From: Desulfofustis sp.
Lineage (GTDB): Bacteria; Desulfobacterota; Desulfobulbia; Desulfobulbales; Desulfocapsaceae
Reading direction: 5' to 3'
Assembly: GCA_029287755.1 (NCBI GenBank)
Contig: JARFQM010000310.1
Coordinates: 1-5,820, forward strand
Length of the DNA stretch: 5,820 nt
Shown in pieces: positions 1 to 5,820 of this stretch (within the stretch, counting starts at the first letter, position 1; each line of letters opens with the position of its first letter). The notes beneath the pieces are model-generated. The model was not told the origin of the DNA, did not search any database, and worked only from the letters and a program-made list of their open reading frames with translations. Position numbers and translations under genes: made by a program.

Positions 1-69
1 CACACCCCGCCCACCGAGATCTACACTCAGGTCAACTCGTCGGCAGCGTCAGATGTGTATAAGAGACAG
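1..69. other. Illumina Nextera i5/P5 adapter readthrough (non-genomic)
   Basis: Bases 11-26 match the 3' part of the P5 oligo (CCACCGAGATCTACAC). Bases 27-36 sit where the i5 index belongs and are 10 bases long (TCAGGTCAAC). Bases 37-50 are the Nextera read-1 segment TCGTCGGCAGCGTC, and 51-69 are the 19-base Tn5 mosaic end AGATGTGTATAAGAGACAG. The order and spacing are those of a finished library molecule, so this is untrimmed adapter at a contig end and not a transposon in the organism. Bases 1-10 align to the preceding P5 bases with five mismatches, every one to C. Genomic sequence starts at base 70. The identification comes from remembered adapter sequence and is very secure. Confidence 0.98.
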
Positions 70-675
70 CTTCAGAAGGCGGCCGCCCTTGATCATCGAC
101 AGGTGCTTGCGAATGCAGTTTATTTCTTCGATATCGGCACCGCAGGAGAGCAGCAGACCGGTGGTTTTCTGCTTGTCCTCGAGGCTCAGGCAATGGTCGC
201 CAGCGCAGTAGGGAAGTGGAATGAGTGCTGACCCGCCGCCTGAGATAAGTGAGATTACCAGGGTGTGCCCGTCAGCCTGTTCGGCAATGGAAATGATTCT
301 CTCTGCTCCGCGGCGGCCGTTTTCATCGGGCACCGGGTGATCGGCTTCGACGGTCTCGATGCGCTCGAGTTTTTCCACATGGCCGTATTTTACCACGATC
401 AAACCGCCGTCGAGGCGGTCGCCGAGAATCCGTTCCAGGGCCAGAGCCATCGGCGCAGTCGCCTTACCGGCGCCGATGGCAATCACTTTAGAATAGTTGT
501 CCAGGTTAATCGAGTGCAGGCTCTGATCGAGTCTGACAGTCAATATACTGCCGTCAAAACTGACATGATCAATCAGCATCCGATAGGGATCGACCCGATT
601 CAGGCCGGCTTTGAAGATGGCGTTGAGGTCTTCTCTTCTTGCTGAATACACACTGGGCTCCTTGTCGAGATTCAT
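70..675 (-). CDS. Glycerate 2-kinase (DUF4147/MOFRL family), N-terminal part, cut by contig end
   Basis: This family phosphorylates D-glycerate to 2-phosphoglycerate with ATP in the cytoplasm, feeding glyoxylate, serine or sugar-acid carbon into lower glycolysis. Older annotations call it hydroxypyruvate reductase (TtuD). The 202 genuine residues show the family's N-terminal domain: an IFKAGLNRVDPY start (20-31), VIAIGAGKA (64-72), ADHPVPDENG (111-120), the glycine-rich SGGGSAL (145-151) and INCIRKHLSMIKGGRL (185-200). Full members are about 420-450 residues, so roughly half, including the MOFRL domain, is missing. The loss is an assembly break: an open frame continues to base 49, but residues 203-208 (LSLIHI) and the stop are translated adapter. 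The ATG at 675-673 is the only good start; its ribosome-binding site is weak. The gene is divergent from the glycosyltransferase. The family call is confident, while the exact substrate is inferred. Confidence 0.9.
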
Positions 676-695
676 TCAAATTACGCTCAGGATAA

Positions 696-715
696 GTGTA
701 GTATCCACACTATAC
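696..715. promoter_or_regulatory. Imperfect palindrome, possible operator of the glycerate kinase gene
   Basis: GTGTAGTATC/CACACTATAC reads as two 10-base half sites with 7 of 10 positions complementary (pattern GTnTAGTnT, CC centre). It lies 21 bases upstream of the kinase start codon, inside the likely leftward promoter or 5' leader. A further CTACAC at 723-728 is the exact inverted copy of GTGTAG at 696-701, so the half-site motif recurs. The spacing fits a dimeric repressor such as a GntR-type regulator, which often controls glycerate or glycolate genes. The protein is not visible in the window, so its identity is inference. Confidence 0.4.
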
Positions 716-888
716 TGTTATTCTACACCTTTATCCAGTAGAGCAAGCCGAGCTCTTTCCTTCACTGTGAGCTATTTTGGAGAAATAGGATTTTCGTTCA
801 AGAGCAAGGCGCCCGGAAGGATGTTACCACAAACATTAAGCCGCTATTGTCAGGATAACATTTTTCCGCGAAACGCAAAGATTGGCCG

Positions 889-914
889 AAAGACCATTTT
901 TCCAGGTGGTCTTT
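889..914. repeat. 8-base perfect inverted repeat (hairpin) upstream of the glycosyltransferase
   Basis: AAAGACCA at 889-896 and TGGTCTTT at 907-914 pair perfectly around a 10-base loop that begins with five T. No T-run follows the hairpin on either strand, so it does not look like an intrinsic terminator. It lies 79 bases before the preferred ATG and 19 bases before the alternative GTG, so it may sit in the 5' leader of the glycosyltransferase mRNA. Function is unknown. Confidence 0.4.
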
Positions 915-993
915 AAGATTTCGTTGCGGTAAGGTGACCGAGGCCGTGTGCCCGATCGACGGGTGCTTCCAGGCCGCTGTCGAGCCCTGGACG

Positions 994-2124
994 ATGAAAA
1001 TTGCCTACTACATGCCTTTCAAGCCGCCCGACCACCTCAATCCTTCGGGCGATCTTGTTACCGGCCGGGAGCTGCAGGAATTTCTGGCGGGCCAAAACCA
1101 CCGACTGGACCTCGTCAGTTCCCTGAGAAGCCGGTGGGTCTACTGGAAACCTCACCATCTCATCCGGCACCGCTCTGAAGCCCGTCGAGTGTGCCGCGCA
1201 CTGCGGCTTGAACCCGCAGATCTCTGGCTCACCTACCACACCTATTACAAGGCTCCCGATTTGCTCGGCCCGGTCTGCACCACAAAGCTCCGCCTGCCCT
1301 ACGTGATATTCCAGGGGATATACTCCACCAAACGGAGACGAAGCGTTAAGACCCTGCCCGGGTTTATTCTCAACCGCAAAGCTCTGAGATCGGCACAGAT
1401 GGTTTTCGCCAACAAGAAAAAGGATGAAAAGAATCTGCGCCGACTGCTGCCCGGCACACGTGTGCGCTATATAGCCCCTGGGCTGCAACCTGCTCAGTTC
1501 CCCTTCGATTCGCGCAAGCGGCAGGAGGTGAGAGCGAAATGGCGGGCGGCAGACAAACAGGTGGTCCTGTCCACGGCGATGCTCAGACCCGGGGTAAAAA
1601 CCGAGGGCATCAGCCAGGTCATAAAAAGCTGTGCTGAGCTGCACCGCCTGGGTCACAAACTTCTTCTTGTCGTCATTGGCGACGGCCGCACCCGTCCTCA
1701 ACTGGAGGAGGAAGCCCGCAGAAATCTCGGGTCCGCCTGCCTGTTTCTCGGCAGAATAGAACGCGCTGAGCTATACCACTATTACAGTGCCGCTGATCTG
1801 TTCGCCTTTCCAGGAATCGAGGAATCGCTCGGCATGGTCTACCTCGAAGCCCAGTCAACCGGTCTGCCGGTGGCCGCGTACGGTGATTGGGGTGCTTCCG
1901 AGGCGGTTATCAACGGCCAGACCGGGCTGCTCACCCCGGCATCCAGGCCGGAAGAGTTTACTGCCTCCATCAGGCAGCTGTTGAACAACCCGGAATTGCG
2001 AACAACAATGGGCGAAGAGGCCACGCAACACATACTTCGCCACCATGATCTGCACAAGAACTATGCGCTGCTCTCCGCTCAACTTGAGGAGATCGTCCGC
2101 AGCCAGATCTCTGGCCCGTTCTAA
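994..2124 (+). CDS. Glycosyltransferase family 4 (GT-B fold) protein
   Basis: Predicted retaining GT4 glycosyltransferase that moves a sugar from a nucleotide-sugar donor to a lipid or glycan acceptor, probably at the inner face of the cytoplasmic membrane. From the ATG at 994 it is 376 residues, the normal size. It opens with the family's first beta strand MKIAYYMPFK and an NPSGDLVTGREL loop (16-27). The C-terminal donor-binding half shows LRPGVKTEG (197-205, with R198 and K202 where the family's donor-phosphate Arg/Lys lie), VVIGDG (226-231), LGRIERAELYHYYSAADLF (252-270) and the E-x7-E motif at E277 and E285 in IEESLGMVYLE. GLPVAAY and INGQTGLL follow. The frame is open from a GTG at 934, but the extra 20 residues are not family-like, so ATG 994 is preferred despite a weak ribosome-binding site. 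No other glycan genes are nearby, so donor and acceptor cannot be assigned. Confidence 0.88.
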   Translation: MKIAYYMPFKPPDHLNPSGDLVTGRELQEFLAGQNHRLDLVSSLRSRWVYWKPHHLIRHRSEARRVCRALRLEPADLWLTYHTYYKAPDLLGPVCTTKLRLPYVIFQGIYSTKRRRSVKTLPGFILNRKALRSAQMVFANKKKDEKNLRRLLPGTRVRYIAPGLQPAQFPFDSRKRQEVRAKWRAADKQVVLSTAMLRPGVKTEGISQVIKSCAELHRLGHKLLLVVIGDGRTRPQLEEEARRNLGSACLFLGRIERAELYHYYSAADLFAFPGIEESLGMVYLEAQSTGLPVAAYGDWGASEAVINGQTGLLTPASRPEEFTASIRQLLNNPELRTTMGEEATQHILRHHDLHKNYALLSAQLEEIVRSQISGPF

Positions 2125-2139
2125 AACCTGCCGGAACAC

Positions 2140-2168
2140 CTTACAATTTTGCTTATTTTCACTATAAT
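2140..2168 (+). promoter_or_regulatory. Sigma70-like promoter of the Na+/phosphate cotransporter gene
   Basis: A perfect -10 hexamer TATAAT lies at 2163-2168, preceded after a 17-base spacer by CTTACA at 2140-2145, which matches 4 of 6 bases of the -35 consensus. Transcription would start near 2175, leaving a leader of about 48 bases before the ATG at 2223. The stretch between the glycosyltransferase stop and the transporter is AT-rich compared with its surroundings. This suggests the transporter is transcribed independently rather than only by readthrough. Confidence 0.6.
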
Positions 2169-2222
2169 ATCCAAAACTGTCGTCCAGTGGTCTTCAATGA
2201 AGCTGCACACCCAGAGCCAGAA

Positions 2223-3980
2223 ATGAATACTAGGATTTATCAGACTGTCGCCTGTGCCGGTGCGCTTCTGCTCGTCTTCCCCCTGGCCGCCAGGGCCGCC
2301 CAGACAGACAACGAAATTGCCTGGGGGCTCCTGTTCATGCAATTAATGGGCGGTCTGGCACTCTTTCTGTCCGGTCTCGACCAGCTCTCCGACGGTCTGA
2401 AAAAAGTTGCCGGTGACGCCCTCAAAGTAATGCTGGCCCGCCTGACCACCAACCGGGTGAGCGGTGCCATTACCGGTGCAGTGGTGACCGGCATTCTGAA
2501 CTCCTCCTCGATCACCACGGTATTGGTGGTCGGCTTCGTGACGGCCGGCATCATGACTCTTTCCCAATCGGTTGGGGTCATAATGGGAGCAAATATCGGC
2601 TCCACCGTAACGGCGCAGATACTGGCCTTCAACATCTCCACCTATGCCCTGCTGCCGGTGGCCGCCGGATTCTTTCTGATCTTCACCAACAAAAGCGAGA
2701 AACTCAAATACAGCGGTATGATGATCATGGGCATGGGGCTGGTCTTCTTCGGCATGTCGCTGATGAGCGACGCCATGTCGCCGCTGCGCAGCTACGAGCC
2801 GTTTGTGGAGATGCTCAAAAAGATGGAGAAACCGCTGCTGGGCATCCTTGCCGGTGCTCTGTTCACCGGCCTTGTCCAGTCGTCCGCCGCCACTGTGGGG
2901 ATTGCCATCGCCCTGGCCAGCAAGGGCTTTCTGGCCCTGGAAGCTGGCATCGCTCTGGCCCTGGGGGCGAACATCGGCACCTGCGTGACCGCTCTGCTGG
3001 CCGCCATCGGCAAACCACCCGAGGCGGTGAGAGCCGCCGTCGTACACATATTTTTCAATATCGCCGGCGTCCTCCTCTGGTTATTCTTCATTCCCCAACT
3101 GGCTGCCTTCGCCGCCTGGTTCTCTCCGTCCAGCCCCGAGCTTGCCGGCAGTGCCAGACTGGCAGCCGAAGTGCCCCGCCAGATAGCCAACGCGAACACC
3201 TTGTTCAACGTGGTGAATACCTGCATCTTTCTGCCCTTTACCACCGCCTTTGCCTGGCTGGCGACAAAACTGGTTCCGGCCCGGCCGGCCCCGCCCGGGC
3301 CGATCAAGCCCGCCTATCTCGACACCTCGGTACTTGACGTGCCGTCCCTGGCCTTAGACCGCGTCCGTCAGGAACTGGCCCGGGCCAGCGAGATCATTCT
3401 GACCATGTTTCAAACGGCGGGCAAGGCACTGCGCAATGACGATATTGAGATGATGCGCTCACTGGTCCGCGAGGACGACAAGATCGATTTTCTGGAAACG
3501 GCCTGCCTGGATTATCTGAGCAAGATCAGACAACGCCAGCTCACCTCCGCAGAAAGCCTCGACCATCAACACCTCATGGTTTCAGCCGTGGCCATGGAAA
3601 ATTTGGCCGATGTGATCGAAACTGATATTGTCAGACTCGGTGTCCAGGCTATCCAGATCAGTCATGGACGTAGTGAGGAGACCAAGCGGCTCATGTATGA
3701 TCTTTACGCTTCGGTGGAGAACTGCATCTTACTGCTGGGCCCCGTTATCAGTGAAAAAAATCCGACGGCCGCGGAGAAAATTCTTCAATACGAACGCAAA
3801 ATCAAATCGATTCAGCAGGCTCTGATGGTGCGCAAATCCAACAGGCTTGGTTCGGCAGACGAGGCGGCGCTGAAAACGGCCCGCATCGAGGTTTCTTTTT
3901 CTGACAAACTGGTCCGCATGTACAGTTTGATAAAACGGATCAGCCAAGAGAATTTTGCGGCGGAACAGTCGCCATCATGA
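2223..3980 (+). CDS. Na+/phosphate cotransporter (NaPi-II/YjbB type) with C-terminal PhoU-like domain
   Basis: Inner-membrane protein of the Na/Pi cotransporter II-related family, which couples phosphate movement to Na+; bacterial YjbB-type members can also export phosphate. From the ATG at 2223 it has 585 residues. Residues 1-26 look like a signal peptide or first hydrophobic segment ending in ARAAQ. The inverted repeat units are clear: ILNSSSITT (91-99) with GANIGSTVTA (122-131), then VQSSAAT (218-224) with GANIGTCVTA (248-257). Further hydrophobic segments reach about residue 350, followed by a Pro-rich linker (352-363). Residues 375-575 are a charged helical PhoU-like cytoplasmic domain, thought to sense or regulate phosphate. 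The first repeat has Asn93 in place of the usual Gln of QSSS. A GTG at 2187 would add 12 unlikely residues. The transport direction cannot be read from sequence. Confidence 0.9.
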   Translation: MNTRIYQTVACAGALLLVFPLAARAAQTDNEIAWGLLFMQLMGGLALFLSGLDQLSDGLKKVAGDALKVMLARLTTNRVSGAITGAVVTGILNSSSITTVLVVGFVTAGIMTLSQSVGVIMGANIGSTVTAQILAFNISTYALLPVAAGFFLIFTNKSEKLKYSGMMIMGMGLVFFGMSLMSDAMSPLRSYEPFVEMLKKMEKPLLGILAGALFTGLVQSSAATVGIAIALASKGFLALEAGIALALGANIGTCVTALLAAIGKPPEAVRAAVVHIFFNIAGVLLWLFFIPQLAAFAAWFSPSSPELAGSARLAAEVPRQIANANTLFNVVNTCIFLPFTTAFAWLATKLVPARPAPPGPIKPAYLDTSVLDVPSLALDRVRQELARASEIILTMFQTAGKALRNDDIEMMRSLVREDDKIDFLETACLDYLSKIRQRQLTSAESLDHQHLMVSAVAMENLADVIETDIVRLGVQAIQISHGRSEETKRLMYDLYASVENCILLLGPVISEKNPTAAEKILQYERKIKSIQQALMVRKSNRLGSADEAALKTARIEVSFSDKLVRMYSLIKRISQENFAAEQSPS

Positions 3981-4026
3981 GTCCCCTGCCGTAGGGCGGA
4001 ATTCTCACACAACCTATGGATCCCAT
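3981..4026. other. Short convergent gap between transporter and malonyl-CoA decarboxylase
   Basis: Only 46 bases separate the two stop codons. The sole secondary structure I see is a 4-base stem, CCCT at 3984-3987 with AGGG at 3993-3996, and no T-run follows on either strand. There is therefore no recognisable intrinsic terminator for either gene, and the transcripts may overlap or end by Rho. Confidence 0.5.
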
Positions 4027-5433
4027 CTACTTGACCAGTTTCTTTACCGCCCCCGAGGCGGAAATTTCACCGCTGCGGTAGGCTTCGTGCTGTTTTTCGA
4101 TGGAGGGCAGGTCATAGAGGTAATTCACCATCATCCCCAGAGACTCTTCAACACCCTTGTCGGATAAATTCGCCGCCCAGTTAATCTGTTTGATCGAGGC
4201 GCCATTGGTCAGGTGAAAGTGGGCCACCCGGTCGGCAACCTGGCTGCCTCTTTTGGCCTTGAAAAGATACGTGGCGCACAAAGAAAGCAACTGCTGCTGC
4301 AGCTGACGGGCAAGTTCTGCCCGCTTGCTTTTGCCGGAAGTCGAAGCAAGCAGATCGCCAATATTGTTCTGTTTCGAGAGAATCGTTTTCACCTCGGCCG
4401 ATGTTGTGCTGGCCCAACTCCGCTCATCTTCTGAACTCTCTTCGTTTTCTGCCTGTTGGTTCAGCCAGGCGGCAAACCCGGGTATGGGAGAGAGGGTGGC
4501 GAAATTCTTCAAGCCGGGCAGACTGGAAACCAGGTCGGCCACCACCCGTTTGATCAGAAAATTGCCGAAACTCACACCGGCTAGCCCCTCCTGACAGTTG
4601 GATATCGAATAGAATATGGCGGTATCTGCCTTATCGGGATCAATCATCGGTGCCTTCTCATCGAGTAACTCGTGAACATCGGTTGAGATGCCATTGACCA
4701 GCGCCACTTCTACAAAAATGAGCGGTTCACCCGGCATACTCGGATGAAAAAAGGCGTAGCACCGACGGTCTTCTTCAAGGCGGTTTTTCAGATCTTTCCA
4801 GGACCTTATTTCATGGACCGCCTCATAGCGGATAAATTTTTCCAGGAGCTCGGCCGAACTCTTCCAGGTAATCTGCTGGAGCTCGAGAAAGCCGATATCG
4901 AACCAGGAAACCAACAACCGATAAACGTCCGTGTCCAGATCCCTCAGCGACTGATTGTCCTTGGCCCAGCGCATCAGGTCAGCCCTCAGGTCGACCAGAA
5001 ATTTGACCCCGCCCCGAAGTCCGTTGAACTGTCTGAGAATCTTTGCCCGGGGTGGTTCCAGAAGATCGCGAAGCTCCATGGTCAAGTGCTGCTTCTGCTG
5101 TGGGTCATCTGTTTCCCGTAGGGCAGTCATGGCCGCTTCCACCGTTTCATGGTCGACATCGTACTCCTCGGCCAGCAGTGTCAGGAAGCGGCGGCGGCCG
5201 TTGGCGTTGAGCACCAGATAGGCCTCCCCCAGTTCCGCGGCCCGGGCCCGGGCCGAGACCTCACCTCCCTTGCCTTCCAGGCAGCCGTGGATCTTGCGCC
5301 GAACTTTGCCGAGATCGCCTTTGGGCAGATTGATGCCAATGACATCTTTAAGGGCAACCGGGTCTCCGAGCGGCCAGTATTCGCGAATCAGTTTTCTGGT
5401 TCTATCCCACAGCGGTTCCTGCACTTCTGCCAT
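4027..5433 (-). CDS. Malonyl-CoA decarboxylase (EC 4.1.1.9)
   Basis: Predicted to convert malonyl-CoA to acetyl-CoA and CO2 in the cytoplasm, either to use malonate-derived carbon or to limit malonyl-CoA levels. The 468 residues match the normal length. Residues 1 to about 180 form the Lys/Arg/Glu-rich helical N-terminal domain, including FNGLRGGVKFLVDLRADL (136-153). The C-terminal GNAT-like catalytic domain carries FVEVALVNGIS (240-250), AIFYSISNCQEGLAGVSFGNFLIKRV (272-297, in part), LSPIPGF (314-320) and AHFHLTNGA (404-412). The Ser in FYSIS and the His in AHFHL correspond, by memory of the human enzyme, to its catalytic Ser/His pair. The ATG at 5433 has an AGAGG ribosome-binding site (5448-5444) 10 bases upstream. 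No malonyl-CoA synthetase or malonate carrier gene is adjacent, unlike matABC operons, so its supply of malonyl-CoA is unresolved. Confidence 0.95.
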   Translation of the reverse strand: MAEVQEPLWDRTRKLIREYWPLGDPVALKDVIGINLPKGDLGKVRRKIHGCLEGKGGEVSARARAAELGEAYLVLNANGRRRFLTLLAEEYDVDHETVEAAMTALRETDDPQQKQHLTMELRDLLEPPRAKILRQFNGLRGGVKFLVDLRADLMRWAKDNQSLRDLDTDVYRLLVSWFDIGFLELQQITWKSSAELLEKFIRYEAVHEIRSWKDLKNRLEEDRRCYAFFHPSMPGEPLIFVEVALVNGISTDVHELLDEKAPMIDPDKADTAIFYSISNCQEGLAGVSFGNFLIKRVVADLVSSLPGLKNFATLSPIPGFAAWLNQQAENEESSEDERSWASTTSAEVKTILSKQNNIGDLLASTSGKSKRAELARQLQQQLLSLCATYLFKAKRGSQVADRVAHFHLTNGASIKQINWAANLSDKGVEESLGMMVNYLYDLPSIEKQHEAYRSGEISASGAVKKLVK

Positions 5434-5499
5434 GATCGTTCAGCCTCTATTCTTGCGCTCGTCGTATTTATCTAAGGAATTGTTTACCTTACAGAATAC

Positions 5500-5514
5500 A
5501 CTCTGAATCAGAGT
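5500..5514. promoter_or_regulatory. 15-base perfect palindrome upstream of malonyl-CoA decarboxylase, possible operator
   Basis: ACTCTGA-A-TCAGAGT has seven perfectly complementary pairs around one central base. It lies 66 bases upstream of the decarboxylase start and downstream of the terminator of the preceding gene, where the leftward promoter must be. The AT-rich stretch at 5465-5499 is the likely core promoter, with GATAAA (5472-5467 on the minus strand) as a possible -10, but I cannot name a good -35. The site could bind a dimeric regulator; which one is unknown. Confidence 0.4.
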
Positions 5515-5560
5515 TTGTGCAAGAACGAAGCACATCGCCTCCGCTGCTCTCTTACCACCC

Positions 5561-5588
5561 AAAAAGCCCCGCGGAATATCCGCGGGGC
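5561..5588 (-). terminator. Rho-independent terminator of the upstream leftward gene
   Basis: GCCCCGCGG at 5566-5574 pairs perfectly with CCGCGGGGC at 5580-5588. The inner A-T pair makes a 10-base stem with a 3-base loop. On the minus strand the hairpin is followed directly by five T (5565-5561), the standard intrinsic-terminator layout. It begins 32 bases after the stop codon of the partial leftward gene, and so separates that transcript from malonyl-CoA decarboxylase. Confidence 0.92.
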
Positions 5589-5620
5589 CAGTGCCAGGTT
5601 GCCTGTCTGCTTTAATGCAG

Positions 5621-5820
5621 CTAGATTTGCTTCATGGCCCCCATGAAGGCCCGCAGCTCAGCCCCGATTGCCTCAACGGCGGTATACCGAATGGCCTCGT
5701 TGACATCTATCAGATCAAGGTTGTCAACGGCGCAATCCTGGAGGTCGAGCCCCCGGCCAATCACATCGGTATCGATGGATTTCATGAAACCTTCAAGCAG
5801 CGGCAGGGCTTTGTTGGAAA
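5621..5820 (-). CDS. C-terminal fragment of an unidentified protein
   Basis: An open frame enters from the right edge and runs 65 codons to a TAG at 5623-5621; the frame begins at 5818 because two bases of a split codon lie at the edge. The visible peptide starts SNKALPLLEGFMKSIDTDV, continues VIGRGLDLQDCAVDNLDLIDVNE in part, and ends in a helical, Ala-rich RYTAVEAIGAELRAFMGAMKQI tail. It has acidic and hydrophobic alternation typical of a soluble protein, with no membrane segment. A strong terminator on the same strand shortly after the stop supports it as a real gene end. I do not recognise the family, and the N-terminal part lies outside the window. Confidence 0.75.
   Translation of the reverse strand, partial: SNKALPLLEGFMKSIDTDVIGRGLDLQDCAVDNLDLIDVNEAIRYTAVEAIGAELRAFMGAMKQI

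Larger units (their letters stand above)
676..993. other. Divergent intergenic region
   Basis: This stretch separates the leftward kinase from the rightward glycosyltransferase and must hold both promoters. It contains an imperfect palindrome near the kinase start (696-715), an 8-base inverted repeat (889-914) and a GTG codon at 934 that could serve as an alternative glycosyltransferase start. A TTGTCA hexamer at 847-852 resembles a rightward -35 box, but no good -10 follows at the right distance. TAACAT at 856-861 is a possible -10 with a poor -35. I see no convincing gene or RNA here. Confidence 0.6.

Noticed and set aside
51..69. Tn5 mosaic end as evidence of a real transposon insertion
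   Set aside because: It is joined in order to the Nextera read-1 segment, an index slot and P5, which occurs only in sequencing libraries.
70..675. Glycerate kinase as a naturally truncated pseudogene
   Set aside because: Homology ends exactly where adapter begins, so the truncation is a contig-end artefact.
687..858. TCAGGATAA direct repeats at 687-695 and 850-858
   Set aside because: A single 9-base repeat within the intergenic region could plausibly arise by chance, and no other copies support a regulatory motif.
611..916. Rightward open frame running out of the kinase region through the intergenic space
   Set aside because: It starts antisense to the kinase, has no recognisable motif or ribosome-binding site, and spans the presumed promoter region.
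913..1701. Leftward open frame of 262 codons opposite the glycosyltransferase
   Set aside because: It is antisense to a gene with clear GT4 motifs, and its translation shows no family resemblance, so it is a shadow frame.
2343..3047. Leftward open frame of 234 codons opposite the phosphate cotransporter
   Set aside because: Its His/Gln/Gly-rich composition is typical of the antisense of a membrane protein gene; the sense frame is well supported.
3984..3996. Small hairpin between the convergent genes as a bidirectional terminator
   Set aside because: The stem has only four pairs and no T-run follows on either strand.

Overview
The window looks like the end of a bacterial contig, probably from a Gram-negative, moderately GC-rich organism. 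The Gram-negative call rests on family knowledge: a Na+/phosphate symporter with a PhoU-like tail, malonyl-CoA decarboxylase and a MOFRL-type glycerate 2-kinase occur together in Proteobacteria and Desulfobacterota. A Desulfobacterota-like source is my best guess, but nothing here is a decisive marker. No rRNA, tRNA, CRISPR array or mobile element was seen.

The first 69 bases are not genomic. They are an Illumina Nextera i5/P5 adapter ending in the 19-base Tn5 mosaic end. Real sequence begins at base 70, inside a leftward gene for a glycerate 2-kinase (DUF4147/MOFRL family) that is cut after residue 202. A divergent intergenic region of about 300 bases follows, holding an operator-like palindrome and a hairpin. 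After it come two rightward genes: a GT4-type glycosyltransferase (994-2124) and a Na+/phosphate cotransporter-like membrane protein with a cytoplasmic PhoU-like domain (2223-3980). The transporter has its own sigma70-like promoter.

A leftward malonyl-CoA decarboxylase gene (4027-5433) converges on the transporter, with 46 bases between the two stop codons. Upstream of the decarboxylase lie a 15-base perfect palindrome and then a strong intrinsic terminator (5561-5588). That terminator ends the transcript of another leftward gene, of which only the last 65 codons are present and whose product I do not recognise.

The genes do not form one pathway or operon. Glycerate phosphorylation (lower glycolysis), glycan or lipid glycosylation, phosphate movement across the membrane and malonyl-CoA turnover to acetyl-CoA are separate functions, each apparently with its own promoter. 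I found no convincing undescribed system. The clearest unusual signal is the adapter readthrough, which gives the truncated kinase a false C-terminus.
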